Shown here: in pieces, positions 10,048 through 19,316 of the stretch
How positions within the stretch are numbered: the stretch's first letter is position 1
Layout: every line of letters begins with the position of its first letter
Assembly: GCF_900474185.1 (NCBI RefSeq)
Contig: NZ_UCNW01000011.1
Location: 124,001-188,000 of the forward strand
Length of the DNA: 64,000 bases
Source: Synechococcus sp. UW69
GTDB taxonomy: Bacteria > Cyanobacteriota > Cyanobacteriia > PCC-6307 > Cyanobiaceae
Direction of reading: 5' to 3'
Made by a program: the position numbers and the translations under genes
Notes under the pieces: generated by a model
Told to the model about the DNA's origin: nothing
Databases searched by the model: none
Seen by the model: only the letters and a program-made list of their open reading frames with translations

Positions 10048-10946
10048 GATCGCAGCAGCACACCCCAAGCAGGCGCCGTGACCAACGCCAGCAGCGTGCT
10101 CCAGAACACCAGACCTGCAGCCCGCTCCTGATCAGCCCCCACAGACTCCGCAATCAACAGCAGTGAGATCGCCGTCGGCGCTGCCCCCTGCAGCGCAACC
10201 GCCTGAACCATCAGCGGATCGAACCGCAGCAGAGATGCAAGCAGCAGCAGCAGCAACGGATAAAGCAGGAGTTTGGCTACCAGTGGCCTCAGCAGTTGCA
10301 ACGGTCGGGCCGATGGAGTGATTCCCTTGCGATGGATGCTGCCAAGGCGCATGCCCACCACCATCAAAGCCAGCAAGATCACCAAGCGGGAAGGCCACCA
10401 CAAAGCGTCGGTCACCAGTTCAGACCAGGGGGTCGCCTGAATCAGCAATGCACCGATCAGCCCGCGGGTCGCTGGGCTCGCCGCAACGCTGCTCATGAGA
10501 CCGTGCAGCCTTTTAGAGCCATTGACCCGCTCACCGATCAGCAGCGGACCAAGACTCCAAGTCAGCAGTGTCGCCCCAAGGTCGTAGCCAATGCTGATCG
10601 GGAGGGCCTCATCAGGCAGAAAGGCCAAGGCCAGAGGCACTCCGAAATAAGCCGTGTTTCCAGTGCAGCTCCCCAACCGCAGCGTTGGAGAGACCAGCTC
10701 AGCCAATCCCGGTAACCGCGACGCCCCCACCAGCACAAGGCCCATGGCCAGCACCGCAAGACCCGCTGCCTGCAACATGTCGCCGCTCAGGCCACCCTTC
10801 AACAGCAGGCCCATCACACTGATCGGTACCCCGAACCTCACCAACGGCGTGGCCAAGCGGGCGGCGAGGGTTTCATGGCGTCCTCCAGCCCAAAACCCGA
10901 TCAGCAGGGAAGGCGCAAGCTCCAGCAAAAACCGAAGCATCGGCAC
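10038..10946 (-). CDS. AEC-family (auxin efflux carrier type) permease
   Basis: 302 residues with about 8-10 hydrophobic segments. The N-terminal half has LVRFGVPISVMGLLLKGGLS and LGSCTGNTAYFGVPLALAFL, the typical broken-helix region with Asn and Gly. The C-terminal half repeats the pattern with MVQAVALQGAAPTAISLLLI and ends in GLVFWSTLLALVTAPAWGVL. AEC carriers move small organic anions such as malate across the inner membrane; the substrate here is unknown. It stands alone, facing the AlkB-like gene tail to tail. Confidence 0.8.
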   Translation of the reverse strand: MPMLRFLLELAPSLLIGFWAGGRHETLAARLATPLVRFGVPISVMGLLLKGGLSGDMLQAAGLAVLAMGLVLVGASRLPGLAELVSPTLRLGSCTGNTAYFGVPLALAFLPDEALPISIGYDLGATLLTWSLGPLLIGERVNGSKRLHGLMSSVAASPATRGLIGALLIQATPWSELVTDALWWPSRLVILLALMVVGMRLGSIHRKGITPSARPLQLLRPLVAKLLLYPLLLLLLASLLRFDPLMVQAVALQGAAPTAISLLLIAESVGADQERAAGLVFWSTLLALVTAPAWGVLLRSQF

Positions 10947-11120
10947 ATCCAGCTCACATCACGACCCTAGAAAGCTGAGGCGGCTGACGCATCAGACCAA
11001 AACCATTCATTAGGGAAAGAACGACAACTTGAACGACAAGCAGATTCCATGAAGACACCGTCCTAATTCACCCACGGACGCGCCTAATCTGCGTTCCGAC
11101 ATGTCGCGTGAAACCAGCTG

Positions 11121-11336
11121 ATGAATCCAGCTTCACGCCATCGCATCGTGCGTAGCGACAGTACGGAGGACCGCCTGACGCGGCAACGTTTTGACAGCTA
11201 CGACGCTGCATACGATGAGCTTGAGCGGTACTACAGCGATTTCTGCTGTTCTGATGATGATCGTGTCGACTACACGATCATCTGTGAGGGTTCAGACAGT
11301 CTCCACGACGCGAGCCTGAAACGACCGCTTGAATGA
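11121..11336 (+). CDS. Small acidic hypothetical protein
   Basis: 71 residues, rich in Asp, Ser, Tyr and Arg (LTRQRFDSYDAAYDELERYY, then DDDRVDYTIICEG). No membrane segment or signal peptide. It lies alone between an A+T-rich promoter region and the AbrB gene. Evidence for coding is the clean start at ATG 11121, codon use and the non-random pattern of aromatic and acidic residues. Function unknown. Confidence 0.5.
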   Translation: MNPASRHRIVRSDSTEDRLTRQRFDSYDAAYDELERYYSDFCCSDDDRVDYTIICEGSDSLHDASLKRPLE

Positions 11337-11539
11337 TCCTGAGGTAAAACCGCTGCACAGGACTCAATATCACCCAGTCAAGGTTCATAACAAGAAAGCA
11401 GTCTCAAGGGTCAGACCACAGAGACGCATCCCTAGATGCCAAAAATCAGGCCACTAAGTCATGGAAATATTGGGTCAACTGATTGACACCCAGCCAACCA
11501 ATCAGTTATGAACTAATCATCCAATGAGATGCATTCACA

Positions 11540-11929
11540 ATGCTGACCGGTTCCGAGCTGCTTGCAAAGGTCAAAGAACTAGGGGATGTTTCCAAATCCG
11601 ATCTAGTGAGAGCTTGTGGCTACGTCTCTGACAAGAAAGACGGTGGCGATCGCCTGAATTTCACTGCTTTCTATGAGGCGCTGCTTGAGGCCAAAGGCGT
11701 CAATCTGAGCAGCGGCGGTGCTGCAATTGGCAAAGGTGGCCGCAAGTTGAGCTACATCGCCAAAGTGCAGGGCAACGGCAACCTGCTGATCGGCAAGGCC
11801 TACACCGCCATGCTGAATCTCGAGCCAGGTGATGAGTTTGAAATCAAACTGGGCAAAAAAGCCATCCGTCTGATCCCCACAGGTGCAGCTGCAGAGCACA
11901 GCGAAGCCGCTGACCAGGTAGACGAGTGA
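11540..11929 (+). CDS. Cyanobacterial AbrB-type (cyAbrB) transcriptional regulator
   Basis: 129 residues. The N-terminus, LTGSELLAKVKELGDVSKSD and VRACGYVSDKKDGGDRLNFT, is characteristic of cyAbrB proteins. The DNA-binding swapped-hairpin domain is C-terminal (KVQGNGNLLIGKAYTAMLNL, then EFEIKLGKKAIRLIP), unlike Bacillus AbrB where it is N-terminal. In cyanobacteria these proteins regulate carbon and nitrogen metabolism genes; whether this is cyAbrB1 or cyAbrB2 is not decided. A strong terminator follows, so it is probably monocistronic. Confidence 0.88.
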   Translation: MLTGSELLAKVKELGDVSKSDLVRACGYVSDKKDGGDRLNFTAFYEALLEAKGVNLSSGGAAIGKGGRKLSYIAKVQGNGNLLIGKAYTAMLNLEPGDEFEIKLGKKAIRLIPTGAAAEHSEAADQVDE

Positions 11930-11969
11930 TCTGCAGATCCATCTTCTGAAGTTTCCCAACCTCTTCCAA

Positions 11970-11998
11970 CCCCTCCCATCCATGGGAGGGGTTTTTTA
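11970..11998 (+). terminator. Rho-independent terminator of the abrB-type gene
   Basis: Ten-base-pair perfect stem CCCCTCCCAT/ATGGGAGGGG with a two-base minimal loop, immediately followed by TTTTTTATT, 41 bp after the stop codon. Confidence 0.9.
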
Positions 11999-12065
11999 TT
12001 GAGGACTGAACAACCAATACGCTCCTGCAGAGATCAGAGGGCTGGCACAGCAATTCTTGCTCGGT

Positions 12066-12368
12066 ATGGTGAGCCGGAATGGAGCGACAGGGTTGAAATC
12101 CTTCAAGGAAGCCGTCGCTTCGGTCTTGAGCAATACGTTCCTATTTGGTGGTTCAGTTGCCCTGTCGATCCATATTGTGCTGACCTTTTTTCGGATGCAT
12201 GGTCTGGTGATGACCCTCGCTTTTGTGATGTTTTGGCTGGTCAGCGTCACCGCTTACTTCCATTGGAAGGGGCAGCAGTCGAAGCGAACCACATCCAGCA
12301 AAGTTCCATTGCCTCAAGCCAACAGCAGAAAGGCCGCTGAACCGTGGAGGGAACGACAGTCAGCCTGA
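12066..12368 (+). CDS. Small membrane protein, unknown function
   Basis: About 100 residues from ATG 12066 (TTG 12057 would add three). Two hydrophobic segments, VLSNTFLFGGSVALSIHIVL and VMTLAFVMFWLVSVTAYFHW, are joined by a short FFRMHG turn; the C-terminus is basic and polar. Two competing ORFs in other frames lack membrane character. It lies between the AbrB terminator and the 3' end of the convergent ABC transporter operon. Confidence 0.5.
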   Translation: MVSRNGATGLKSFKEAVASVLSNTFLFGGSVALSIHIVLTFFRMHGLVMTLAFVMFWLVSVTAYFHWKGQQSKRTTSSKVPLPQANSRKAAEPWRERQSA

Positions 12369-12395
12369 TGGCTGAAACGAAGTCTCTCAGCTCTT

Positions 12396-13139
12396 TCAGT
12401 GCTGCATCTGGTTCAGGAATCTGCGGCTGCGTTCTTCTCTGGCATTGGTGAAGAACGTCTGCGGGTCGGAGGTCTCCACCACCTGGCCCCGGTCCATAAA
12501 CATCACCCGATCCGCCACCTCACGGGCAAAGCCCAGTTCGTGGGTCACCACCACCATCGTCATGCCGCCCTGGGCTAATTGGCGCATCGCATCCAGCACT
12601 TCCTTCACCCGCTCCGGATCCAAAGCGCTCGTGGGCTCGTCGAACAGCATCACCTCCGGATCCAAGGCCAAAGCCCGGGCGATCGCCACCCGCTGTTGTT
12701 GACCACCACTGAGTTGCGCCGGGTACTTCCGTGCCTGCTCCCGAATTCCCATCTGGTCGAGAAGCTCGATGGCGCGATGCTCCGCATCAGCCTTTGCTCG
12801 CTTTTGCACCTTGATCGGGGCAAGGGTGATGTTGTCGAGGATCGAGAGATGGGGGAACAGGTTGAACTGCTGAAACACCATGCCCACACGTTTGCGAATC
12901 GCCCGCACCTGACGTTCCCCATGGGTGGCATCCAAGCGTTCCCCCAGCACATCCAAGGCACCGCCATCCAGCGATTCCAGACCATTGAAGGTACGGATCA
13001 AGGTGCTCTTTCCGGATCCCGAAGGACCCATCACCACCAGAACTTCGCCGCTGTTCACTTCCAAACTGACGCCATCAAGAGCTTTCACCCCTTGGGAGTA
13101 GCTCTTGACCAACTCAGTGGCACGAATGGCAACGGTCAT
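12396..13139 (-). CDS. General L-amino-acid ABC transporter, ATP-binding protein
   Basis: 247 residues from ATG 13139, which overlaps the 3' end of the permease gene by 4 bp. Walker A is VVMGPSGSGKSTLIRTFNGL, the Q-loop is VGMVFQQFNLF, the signature is AQLSGGQQQRVAIARALAL and Walker B is VMLFDEPTSALDPE; VVTHELGFAREVADR has the switch His. The sequence is of the GlnQ/AapP/BztD polar amino-acid type. It powers uptake by the two permeases and binding protein encoded upstream in the same operon (16061 down to 12396). Confidence 0.92.
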   Translation of the reverse strand: MTVAIRATELVKSYSQGVKALDGVSLEVNSGEVLVVMGPSGSGKSTLIRTFNGLESLDGGALDVLGERLDATHGERQVRAIRKRVGMVFQQFNLFPHLSILDNITLAPIKVQKRAKADAEHRAIELLDQMGIREQARKYPAQLSGGQQQRVAIARALALDPEVMLFDEPTSALDPERVKEVLDAMRQLAQGGMTMVVVTHELGFAREVADRVMFMDRGQVVETSDPQTFFTNAREERSRRFLNQMQH

Positions 13140-14110
13140 GGGGCAGAGCGGGCAGGATCGAGCTGAAGTTCCAGGTGCCGGGCCAGCAGAGCCATCGCCG
13201 TACACGCCAGCCAGTAAACCGCAGCAAGCCAGAGATACACCTCCAAATAGCGACCGATGAAAGCGGGATTCGCCAACAGGCTGCGGCTGATGCCCAGCAA
13301 CTCGACCAAACCGAGAATGGCCATCAGGCTGGTGTTTTGCAGCAGACCCACCGCCTGGTTGGTGAGCGACGGCAGTGCCACCCGCAGCGCCTGGGGCAGC
13401 ACCACCAGTTGCAGTGATTGTCGTGGTGAAAGGCCAAGCACGGCTGCCGCTTCCCGCTGGGTGGGCGGAATCGCTTGCAATCCACCGCGCACATCCTCAG
13501 CGATGTAGGCCGCTGCAAACAAGGCGAAGGCCACGACCGCCCGTAAAACCCTGTTGATCTCAAGCCCTGGCGGAAGGAACAGCGGAATCAGCAATTGTCC
13601 GAAAAACAGAACGGCGATCAACGGGACAGCCCGCATCAATTCGATGTAAGTGGAGCTGCTCCAGCGCAACACCGGAAGGTCACTGCGGCGGCCCAAAGCC
13701 AGCAGGATTCCAAGCGGCAGCGCCAAAGCGCCGCTGCCTCCCGTGAGCAGCAGCGTGAGTGTCAGCCCACCCCAACGACGCGATCCCACCGGCAGAAGGC
13801 CAAGGCCTCCTGCCAACAGCCAAAGCCCCAGCGGTGCCATTGCGATCCAGAGCAGCGGCAGCCAACGGCGAACAGGACCACGCTTCGGACCGCAGAGGGT
13901 CAGCAACGTGAGGGTGATCAATCCAGCCATCCACAGCAGCGGGCGCCAACGTTGATCCGCCGGGAAACTGCCCACCGCATAAAGCGGCAGATTCGTTGTC
14001 ACCACAGACCAGTCGGCCGTGTGCAGCAACCAATGCAGCAGCGACCAGCCGGCCCAACCGAGCAGCGCCACCAGGAGGAGGGTGATCGAGCGATCCAACC
14101 AACGGTTCAT
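13136..14110 (-). CDS. General L-amino-acid ABC transporter permease (AapM/BztC-like)
   Basis: 324 residues with many hydrophobic segments. The N-terminal half is an extra membrane region (LITLTLLTLCG, MAPLGLWLLAGGLGLL) found in AapM/BztC permeases but not in GlnP. The conserved polar amino-acid permease core includes STYIELMRAVPLIAVLFF, EDVRGGLQAIPPTQREAAA and LPQALRVALPSLTNQAVGLL, the EAA loop that docks to the ATPase. Its start touches the stop of the preceding permease gene. It sits in the cytoplasmic membrane. Confidence 0.9.
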   Translation of the reverse strand: MNRWLDRSITLLLVALLGWAGWSLLHWLLHTADWSVVTTNLPLYAVGSFPADQRWRPLLWMAGLITLTLLTLCGPKRGPVRRWLPLLWIAMAPLGLWLLAGGLGLLPVGSRRWGGLTLTLLLTGGSGALALPLGILLALGRRSDLPVLRWSSSTYIELMRAVPLIAVLFFGQLLIPLFLPPGLEINRVLRAVVAFALFAAAYIAEDVRGGLQAIPPTQREAAAVLGLSPRQSLQLVVLPQALRVALPSLTNQAVGLLQNTSLMAILGLVELLGISRSLLANPAFIGRYLEVYLWLAAVYWLACTAMALLARHLELQLDPARSAP

Positions 14111-15000
14111 CAGCGGCTCCTGTTCAAACGGCCCAGCACCGCACTGTTGAAGGCGGCCATGCCACCGCTGATCAGCAAATTCAGCAGCAGAAAGCTGAGC
14201 AACAGAAGCAGGAATCCTTCAATCGCGCGGCCGGTTTGCGTGATGGTGGTGTCACTTACGGCGTAGAGATCGGCATAACCCACCGCAATCGCCAACGTGC
14301 TGTTCTTGGCAAGATTGAGGTACTGGCTCGTCAGCGCAGGAAGAATCGCCGGTAGCGCCTGGGGCAGCACAATGCGACGCAACCCGAGACCTTCTCCGAG
14401 TCCAAGACTGCGGAAGGCCTCCCATTGGCCCCTTGACACTGCATTGATGCCACCGCGCACAATCTCGGCAATCGATGCACCGGTAAATACGGTGAGTCCG
14501 ACGAGAACAGCGCAAAATTCAACGCTGAGATTCAATCCCAACAACTGAATGCCCTGATTCGAGAGCCTGATCAAGCCACCGATCGGTGCTGCAGGAAGAC
14601 CGAGGAAGGCAACGAAATACCAGAACAGCAACTGCAGGAGCAGGGGAACCTGACGAATCAGCGCCACGTACCCCCCGGCCAGGCTGCGAAGCAGACGGTT
14701 GCCGCTGCTGCGGGCTGCACCTGCAGCCACACCCAAGATGGTGGCCAGCACAAGACCAGCCACGATCACCTTGAGGCTGTTGAGCCAACCGATGGTCAGC
14801 GCCCAGAGATAGCTGTCGGATGGGGCATAAGGGAGAGCGGTTTCCGCCAGAGCGAAGCCTGCCGGTCGGCCAAGCCAGCCAAAACCCAGCCCCAGCCCCG
14901 TACGGATCAAATTGACGGCCAGATTATTGACCAACAGGGCCAGCAAGCCGAACAGAACCCCGGCAACACCAACCTGAAGCAGAAGACGACGATGCCGCAT
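14110..15000 (-). CDS. General L-amino-acid ABC transporter permease (AapQ/BztB-like)
   Basis: 296 residues; pairs with the downstream permease to form the membrane channel. Core motifs are ALIRQVPLLLQLLFWYFVAF, VRGGINAVSRGQWEAFRSLG and VLPQALPAILPALTSQYLNL (EAA loop). A long hydrophobic N-terminus (LQVGVAGVLFGLLALLVNNL) and the inserted segment with SYLWALTIGWLNSLKVI are usual for AapQ/BztB. One-base overlaps on both sides indicate a translationally coupled operon. Confidence 0.9.
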   Translation of the reverse strand: MRHRRLLLQVGVAGVLFGLLALLVNNLAVNLIRTGLGLGFGWLGRPAGFALAETALPYAPSDSYLWALTIGWLNSLKVIVAGLVLATILGVAAGAARSSGNRLLRSLAGGYVALIRQVPLLLQLLFWYFVAFLGLPAAPIGGLIRLSNQGIQLLGLNLSVEFCAVLVGLTVFTGASIAEIVRGGINAVSRGQWEAFRSLGLGEGLGLRRIVLPQALPAILPALTSQYLNLAKNSTLAIAVGYADLYAVSDTTITQTGRAIEGFLLLLLSFLLLNLLISGGMAAFNSAVLGRLNRSR

Positions 15001-16061
15001 CAGGTGAAGGGTGGAGCAATCATCAAACCACCCTCACCGGCAAGGCGATTGGCACCCCTTGGGATGGCCACCGCACTCTCCGGACCCAGATGGCGGTTGT
15101 AGATCTCGCCGTAATTACCGGTCGAACGAATCACCTGAACGACAAAGTCATCGGGGAGCCCGAGTTTGCGACCCAGGCCTGCATCCACACCCAGGAATCG
15201 CCGCAGAGCCGTCTGGGAAGGGTCGGCTTCAACTTGCTGCACCAAGGCGTCGACATTGGCCTGAGTGATGCCCCGCTCCTCCGCCTCGATCAGGGCATAG
15301 ACCACCCATGCCATGGCATCGCCCAAGGGCTGATCACCACCAACCACGGCCGGAGCCAAAGGCTCTTTGCTGATCCTGTCGTCGAGAATTAAATGCTGCT
15401 GTGGATCGCTGAAGCCAGAACGTGCAGCCGCCAGTTGAGACCGATCCGAAGTCATGGCTTCACATCGCCCCTGGAGGTAGCCACCGACCACCTGATTGAG
15501 ATCCTGATATTTAATCGGGGTGTAAGGCAGCTCTTGAGACGCGAAGGCGTCGTTGAGGTTCTGTTCGGTGGTGGTGCCTGATCCCACGCAAATGGATTTG
15601 CCGCTCAAATCAGCCAGAGAGCGCACTCCGCTGGCTGCATTCACCATCAATCCCTGGCCATCGTGGAACACCACTGGAGCAAAGCGCAGACCGTTCCCGC
15701 CCACCGCATCGCGACTGAGGGTATGGGTCGTGTTGCGGGATAACAGATCAATCTCTCCCGATCGCAATGCAGTGAATCGCTCTGGAGCGGTCAAAGGCCG
15801 GTATTGAACCTTCTCAGCGTCCCCCACAAAAGCAGCTGCCATGGCACGGCAGACATCGACATCCAATCCGGTGTAACGCCCATCAGGACTAAGAAAACTG
15901 AAACCTGGAATTTTGCCGCTCACCCCGCAGAGCAACTCGCCTCGCGCTTTAACGAGATCCAGGCGCGAACCACCCGCACTATCCAGTGAGGCGCAAGAGC
16001 TGAGCAGGGCAGACAGACCTGCCAATGCAGCGATCAGAGCACGCGAATGGGATCGGAACAT
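15000..16061 (-). CDS. General L-amino-acid ABC transporter substrate-binding lipoprotein (AapJ/BztA-like)
   Basis: 353 residues from ATG 16061. A lipoprotein signal, ALIAALAGLSALLSSCASLD, places the lipidated Cys near residue 22. The mature part has the AapJ/BztA hallmarks KARGELLCGVSGKIPGFSFL, TGLDVDVCRAMAAAFVGD and SGEIDLLSRNTTHTLSRDA. It captures amino acids in the periplasm for the two permeases and the ATPase. An upstream in-frame ATG at 16106 is rejected because the signal peptide starts at 16061. First gene of the four-gene operon. Confidence 0.92.
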   Translation of the reverse strand: MFRSHSRALIAALAGLSALLSSCASLDSAGGSRLDLVKARGELLCGVSGKIPGFSFLSPDGRYTGLDVDVCRAMAAAFVGDAEKVQYRPLTAPERFTALRSGEIDLLSRNTTHTLSRDAVGGNGLRFAPVVFHDGQGLMVNAASGVRSLADLSGKSICVGSGTTTEQNLNDAFASQELPYTPIKYQDLNQVVGGYLQGRCEAMTSDRSQLAAARSGFSDPQQHLILDDRISKEPLAPAVVGGDQPLGDAMAWVVYALIEAEERGITQANVDALVQQVEADPSQTALRRFLGVDAGLGRKLGLPDDFVVQVIRSTGNYGEIYNRHLGPESAVAIPRGANRLAGEGGLMIAPPFT

Positions 16062-16151
16062 CAGCGTTGGTACGGATCGGGTGGGATTGTCCCAGATCCC
16101 GGGCAAATCGATTGGAACCGACTTAATTTCGCCTTAATTAAATTCACCGCA

Positions 16152-16475
16152 ATGAAAGTCTTGGCCGGGCTTTTGGCCGGACTGATCGCTGGAACCACTG
16201 CCCCCGCTGCTCTCTCGTGGGAGGGCAGCGATCGGGGGGCTTACAACAACAAAATGGCTCTGTTGGGGGTTCTTTTAGAGAGTGCTCAGCAACGCGCTGG
16301 TGGTGACCTTCAGACGCTTTGCCTGTTGTTGAGCATCAGCAACGACGTCACCGAAAGGTACGTGGAGACCAACCCTGAAGATGCGCAGGTTCAGCAACGC
16401 CTCCTGGCCATGCACCAAGACCTCAGTGTCTGTCTCGCCACGATGGGGGCTCCCAATTCAGCCTCAAGATTCTGA
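16152..16475 (+). CDS. Small exported protein, unknown function
   Basis: 107 residues from ATG 16152. MKVLAGLLAGLIAGTTAPAA is a classical signal peptide with a cleavage site after APA-ALS. The mature part is helical with two Cys (LCLLLSIS and SVCLATMG) that might form a disulfide. It is divergent from the amino-acid transporter operon, about 90 bp apart, and tail to tail with the SulP gene. No known family. Confidence 0.55.
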   Translation: MKVLAGLLAGLIAGTTAPAALSWEGSDRGAYNNKMALLGVLLESAQQRAGGDLQTLCLLLSISNDVTERYVETNPEDAQVQQRLLAMHQDLSVCLATMGAPNSASRF

Positions 16476-16490
16476 AATCAAAGCTCAAGA

Positions 16491-18053
16491 TCAGGCATGC
16501 GCTGATTCCTGCCCCCCAATCCGCTCGAACAGATCAAGGCTTTCTTCGTTGAGGCCTACAACGCTGACGACCGAACCACCGTTGCGATATTTGCGGATGA
16601 CCTGATCCAGTGCAGCCACGCCGCTCTGGTCCCAGATATGGGCCTTGGACAGATCAAGAGTGATGCGCTCGGGATGGTCGTGAAGATCAAATGCCTGAAG
16701 GAAGTAGACCTTGCTCACAAAAAACAGCTGCCCCTCAACCCGGTACAGACGCTCCTGATCACTGATCTCGATGGTCTCCACCTGAATCACCTTGGCAACT
16801 TTGCGACTGAACAGAATTCCTGCCAAAGCCACGCCAGCCAAAACACCAAGGGCGAGGTTGTGAGGGGTCGTGAGCATGGTGACGGCGAAGGTCATCAGCA
16901 TCACCGACGTGTCGCTCTTCGGAATGCGACGCAAGTTGAGGAGGCCATTGATGTCAGCCGTGCTGACGGCAATGCTGATCATCACGGCCACCAAAGCCGC
17001 CATCGGAATTTGCTTCAGCCAAGGTCCAGCCAGAAGGATCATCGCCAGCAGGCTGACTCCAGAAAACAAGGTTGAGAGGCGCGTGCGACCACCGTTATCC
17101 ACGTTCATCACGGACTGGCCCACAAGGGCACAGCCAGCCATGCCACCAAACAAGGACGCGACAATGTTGGCAATGCCCTGACCCCGGGCCTCAACGTTTT
17201 TGTTGGTGGTGGTGTCGGTCTTGTCGTCGAGGATGTCCTGGGTCAGGAAGGTTTCCATTAGGCCCACGAGCGAAATGGCCAGGGCGGTGGGCAGCACCAG
17301 CCCCAGAGTGTCCAGGCTGAAGGGAACACCTTCGGCGCCGAAGGGAAGACTGAAGGAGGGGAGGCCAGAGGGAAGGGTGCCCAGGCTGCTGACCGTAGGG
17401 ATGTCGAAGCTGAAACCCACGCTGATCGCCGTCAGCACAACGATGGCGACCAGCTGCGATGGCACCACACGGGTCAGCCTTGGAAGGCCATAGATGATGA
17501 CCAGGCCGAGCAGGACCAACCCCCAGACGACTGGGATCTGCCCGCCATGGGGCAACAGAGAGGAGGCTCCGTGATCGGCTTCTCCAGCATGGAGATTCAA
17601 ACCGAGCTGAGGCAACTGGGCCTGAAAGATGAGCAAGGCCAGCGCGTTCACAAACCCGCTCAGCACCCCTTGGGGAACAAAGCGCATCTGATACGCCAAT
17701 CGCAGATACCCCCAAAGGATCTGGAGCAGGCCCGTCACCAGACCAGCCACCATCAGATATTGCACCCCAAGGCCTGGCCCCCGAGCCTCACCCGTCGCCA
17801 CCAGGCCTGTCATCAAGAGCGCCGTGGAGCCGGTTGCCGACGTGATCATCGCCATCCGGCCCCCAACCACAGCGATGGTCAGCGACAGGCAAAACGCTCC
17901 GAACAGACCGACCTTGGGATCCACCCCAGCGATCCCAGAAAAAGCGATGGCCTCCGGGATCATGGCGAAAGCCACCACAAGTCCGGAAAGAAGGTCTTTG
18001 CTGGGATTAGCAAACCACTGATTCACCAGGGTTGGGTTGGATCGCTTGGCCAT
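16491..18053 (-). CDS. SulP-family anion transporter with STAS domain (bicarbonate or sulfate)
   Basis: 520 residues. The SulP signature lies at the N-terminus: [20 protein letters not shown] then [14 protein letters not shown]. About 12 membrane segments follow, with the [20 protein letters not shown] region and [19 protein letters not shown]. The C-terminal STAS domain (about 430-520) ends in [20 protein letters not shown], the usual DxS loop. Marine cyanobacteria use SulP proteins such as BicA for Na+-dependent HCO3- uptake in carbon concentration, but others carry sulfate, so the substrate is left open. Confidence 0.85.
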   Translation of the reverse strand: MAKRSNPTLVNQWFANPSKDLLSGLVVAFAMIPEAIAFSGIAGVDPKVGLFGAFCLSLTIAVVGGRMAMITSATGSTALLMTGLVATGEARGPGLGVQYLMVAGLVTGLLQILWGYLRLAYQMRFVPQGVLSGFVNALALLIFQAQLPQLGLNLHAGEADHGASSLLPHGGQIPVVWGLVLLGLVIIYGLPRLTRVVPSQLVAIVVLTAISVGFSFDIPTVSSLGTLPSGLPSFSLPFGAEGVPFSLDTLGLVLPTALAISLVGLMETFLTQDILDDKTDTTTNKNVEARGQGIANIVASLFGGMAGCALVGQSVMNVDNGGRTRLSTLFSGVSLLAMILLAGPWLKQIPMAALVAVMISIAVSTADINGLLNLRRIPKSDTSVMLMTFAVTMLTTPHNLALGVLAGVALAGILFSRKVAKVIQVETIEISDQERLYRVEGQLFFVSKVYFLQAFDLHDHPERITLDLSKAHIWDQSGVAALDQVIRKYRNGGSVVSVVGLNEESLDLFERIGGQESAHA

Positions 18054-18083
18054 CAGCGGATGCCGGTTAGGGGCGACCGTAAA

Positions 18084-19289
18084 TCAGAGCGCCGGCAGGA
18101 TGCCTGCCGGATCCAAGCGCTGTTTCAGCTTTCGCAACTCCAGCAACCAGGGTCCAAACGCTGCCTCCAACTCCCTTTGGTGAAACGGCAGGTGGTCATG
18201 AAACTGCGCCAGATGCACTCCAGGGCAGACCGGTTGGAGGATCTGCCAAACCGCTTGCAGCCAAGCGAGGCTGCGGCATCGGCCATCGGCATCCCCTGGC
18301 GTCCAAGCCGCCGTGATCCAAGGTTTCCACTCGGCATCGCGGTGGACAAACGAGGTAGCCGCGACTGGAACCTTTTTTGTCACCACACCAAGCTGCTGAC
18401 AGGCCAGGTTGCAGCCCGGATGCGGACGGTGCTGCAGCAGATGGCGTAGCTCCGGCATCAAATGTCCCCAGGCCTCAGCAGCTGCAGGGCCCAACAAACC
18501 AACGACCTCCGAATGACAACGGGGAGGCAGCGGAGCTGATCCTCTCAACGATGGGAGCTGATGCAACCCCTCGATCCGCTGCGCTCCGGCCCATGCAGCA
18601 TGACCAACCCAAAGCGACTGCACCGCGTCGGTGCTCTCCCAATGCCATTGCAGGCTGGCGCTGGAGTCCGATGCTTCCGCCTGGAGCATGAGTGCAGCGA
18701 GTTGATCCGGAGAAACCGAACGCTGCTCCACCCACAGCGGCTGAACGGGATGGGTGGTCATGCGCACCTCGCTCACCACACCCAGAAACGGTGCAGCACC
18801 ACACAGGCCGCGCCACTCCAACGAGCCACCATCAGCTGCTCGTGACAGCGCAAAGGGGGTGCCATCACCCCACACACCATGAATCTCCAGCAATTGGTCG
18901 ACAGCCAGCCCCACTTGTCGACTCAGCGGCCCCATGCCGCCGGTGAGCACATAACCAAGCCCGGGCAGCCCCGACAAACCGGCAGCCATCGTTCGGCCGT
19001 AAGGAAGCAACGCATCGAGCACCTCTCCCATTCGGCACCCTGCACCGATCAACACCGTCTGATCGGCAGGCTCCCAATCAAGACGTTTGAAGTGGGTTTG
19101 AACATCCACCGTCCAGTTGTCGGCGGCGGCGGCGCGAGATGTGGTGCCACCCCCACAGAGTCGTAATGGCCGCGGACCACTCCAATCCCGAATGCAATCA
19201 CTCAAGGTTTCCGGCCGTGGAGATACCAGGCCGGAGCACCTCGCATCAGCCGCCTGCGCATTGATGAAAACGGGACGGTCTGAATCCAT
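18084..19289 (-). CDS. FAD-linked oxidase (GlcE-like glycolate-oxidase-type subunit)
   Basis: About 402 residues from ATG 19289. The N-terminal FAD-binding type 4 (PCMH) domain shows PRPLRLCGGGTTSRAA, VLIGAGCRMGEVLDALLPYG and LGYVLTGGMGPLSRQVGLAV. The C-terminal half is divergent but ends with LRKLKQRLDPAGILPAL, the typical closing helix (D-P-x-G-I-L/F) of the GlcD/GlcE family. It likely oxidises a 2-hydroxy acid such as glycolate. The gene is divergent from the CbiX-like gene 27 bp away, so they share a promoter region. Confidence 0.75.
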   Translation of the reverse strand: MDSDRPVFINAQAADARCSGLVSPRPETLSDCIRDWSGPRPLRLCGGGTTSRAAAADNWTVDVQTHFKRLDWEPADQTVLIGAGCRMGEVLDALLPYGRTMAAGLSGLPGLGYVLTGGMGPLSRQVGLAVDQLLEIHGVWGDGTPFALSRAADGGSLEWRGLCGAAPFLGVVSEVRMTTHPVQPLWVEQRSVSPDQLAALMLQAEASDSSASLQWHWESTDAVQSLWVGHAAWAGAQRIEGLHQLPSLRGSAPLPPRCHSEVVGLLGPAAAEAWGHLMPELRHLLQHRPHPGCNLACQQLGVVTKKVPVAATSFVHRDAEWKPWITAAWTPGDADGRCRSLAWLQAVWQILQPVCPGVHLAQFHDHLPFHQRELEAAFGPWLLELRKLKQRLDPAGILPAL

Positions 19290-19316
19290 CGCGATGCGAC
19301 CGATATCGTCAATCCA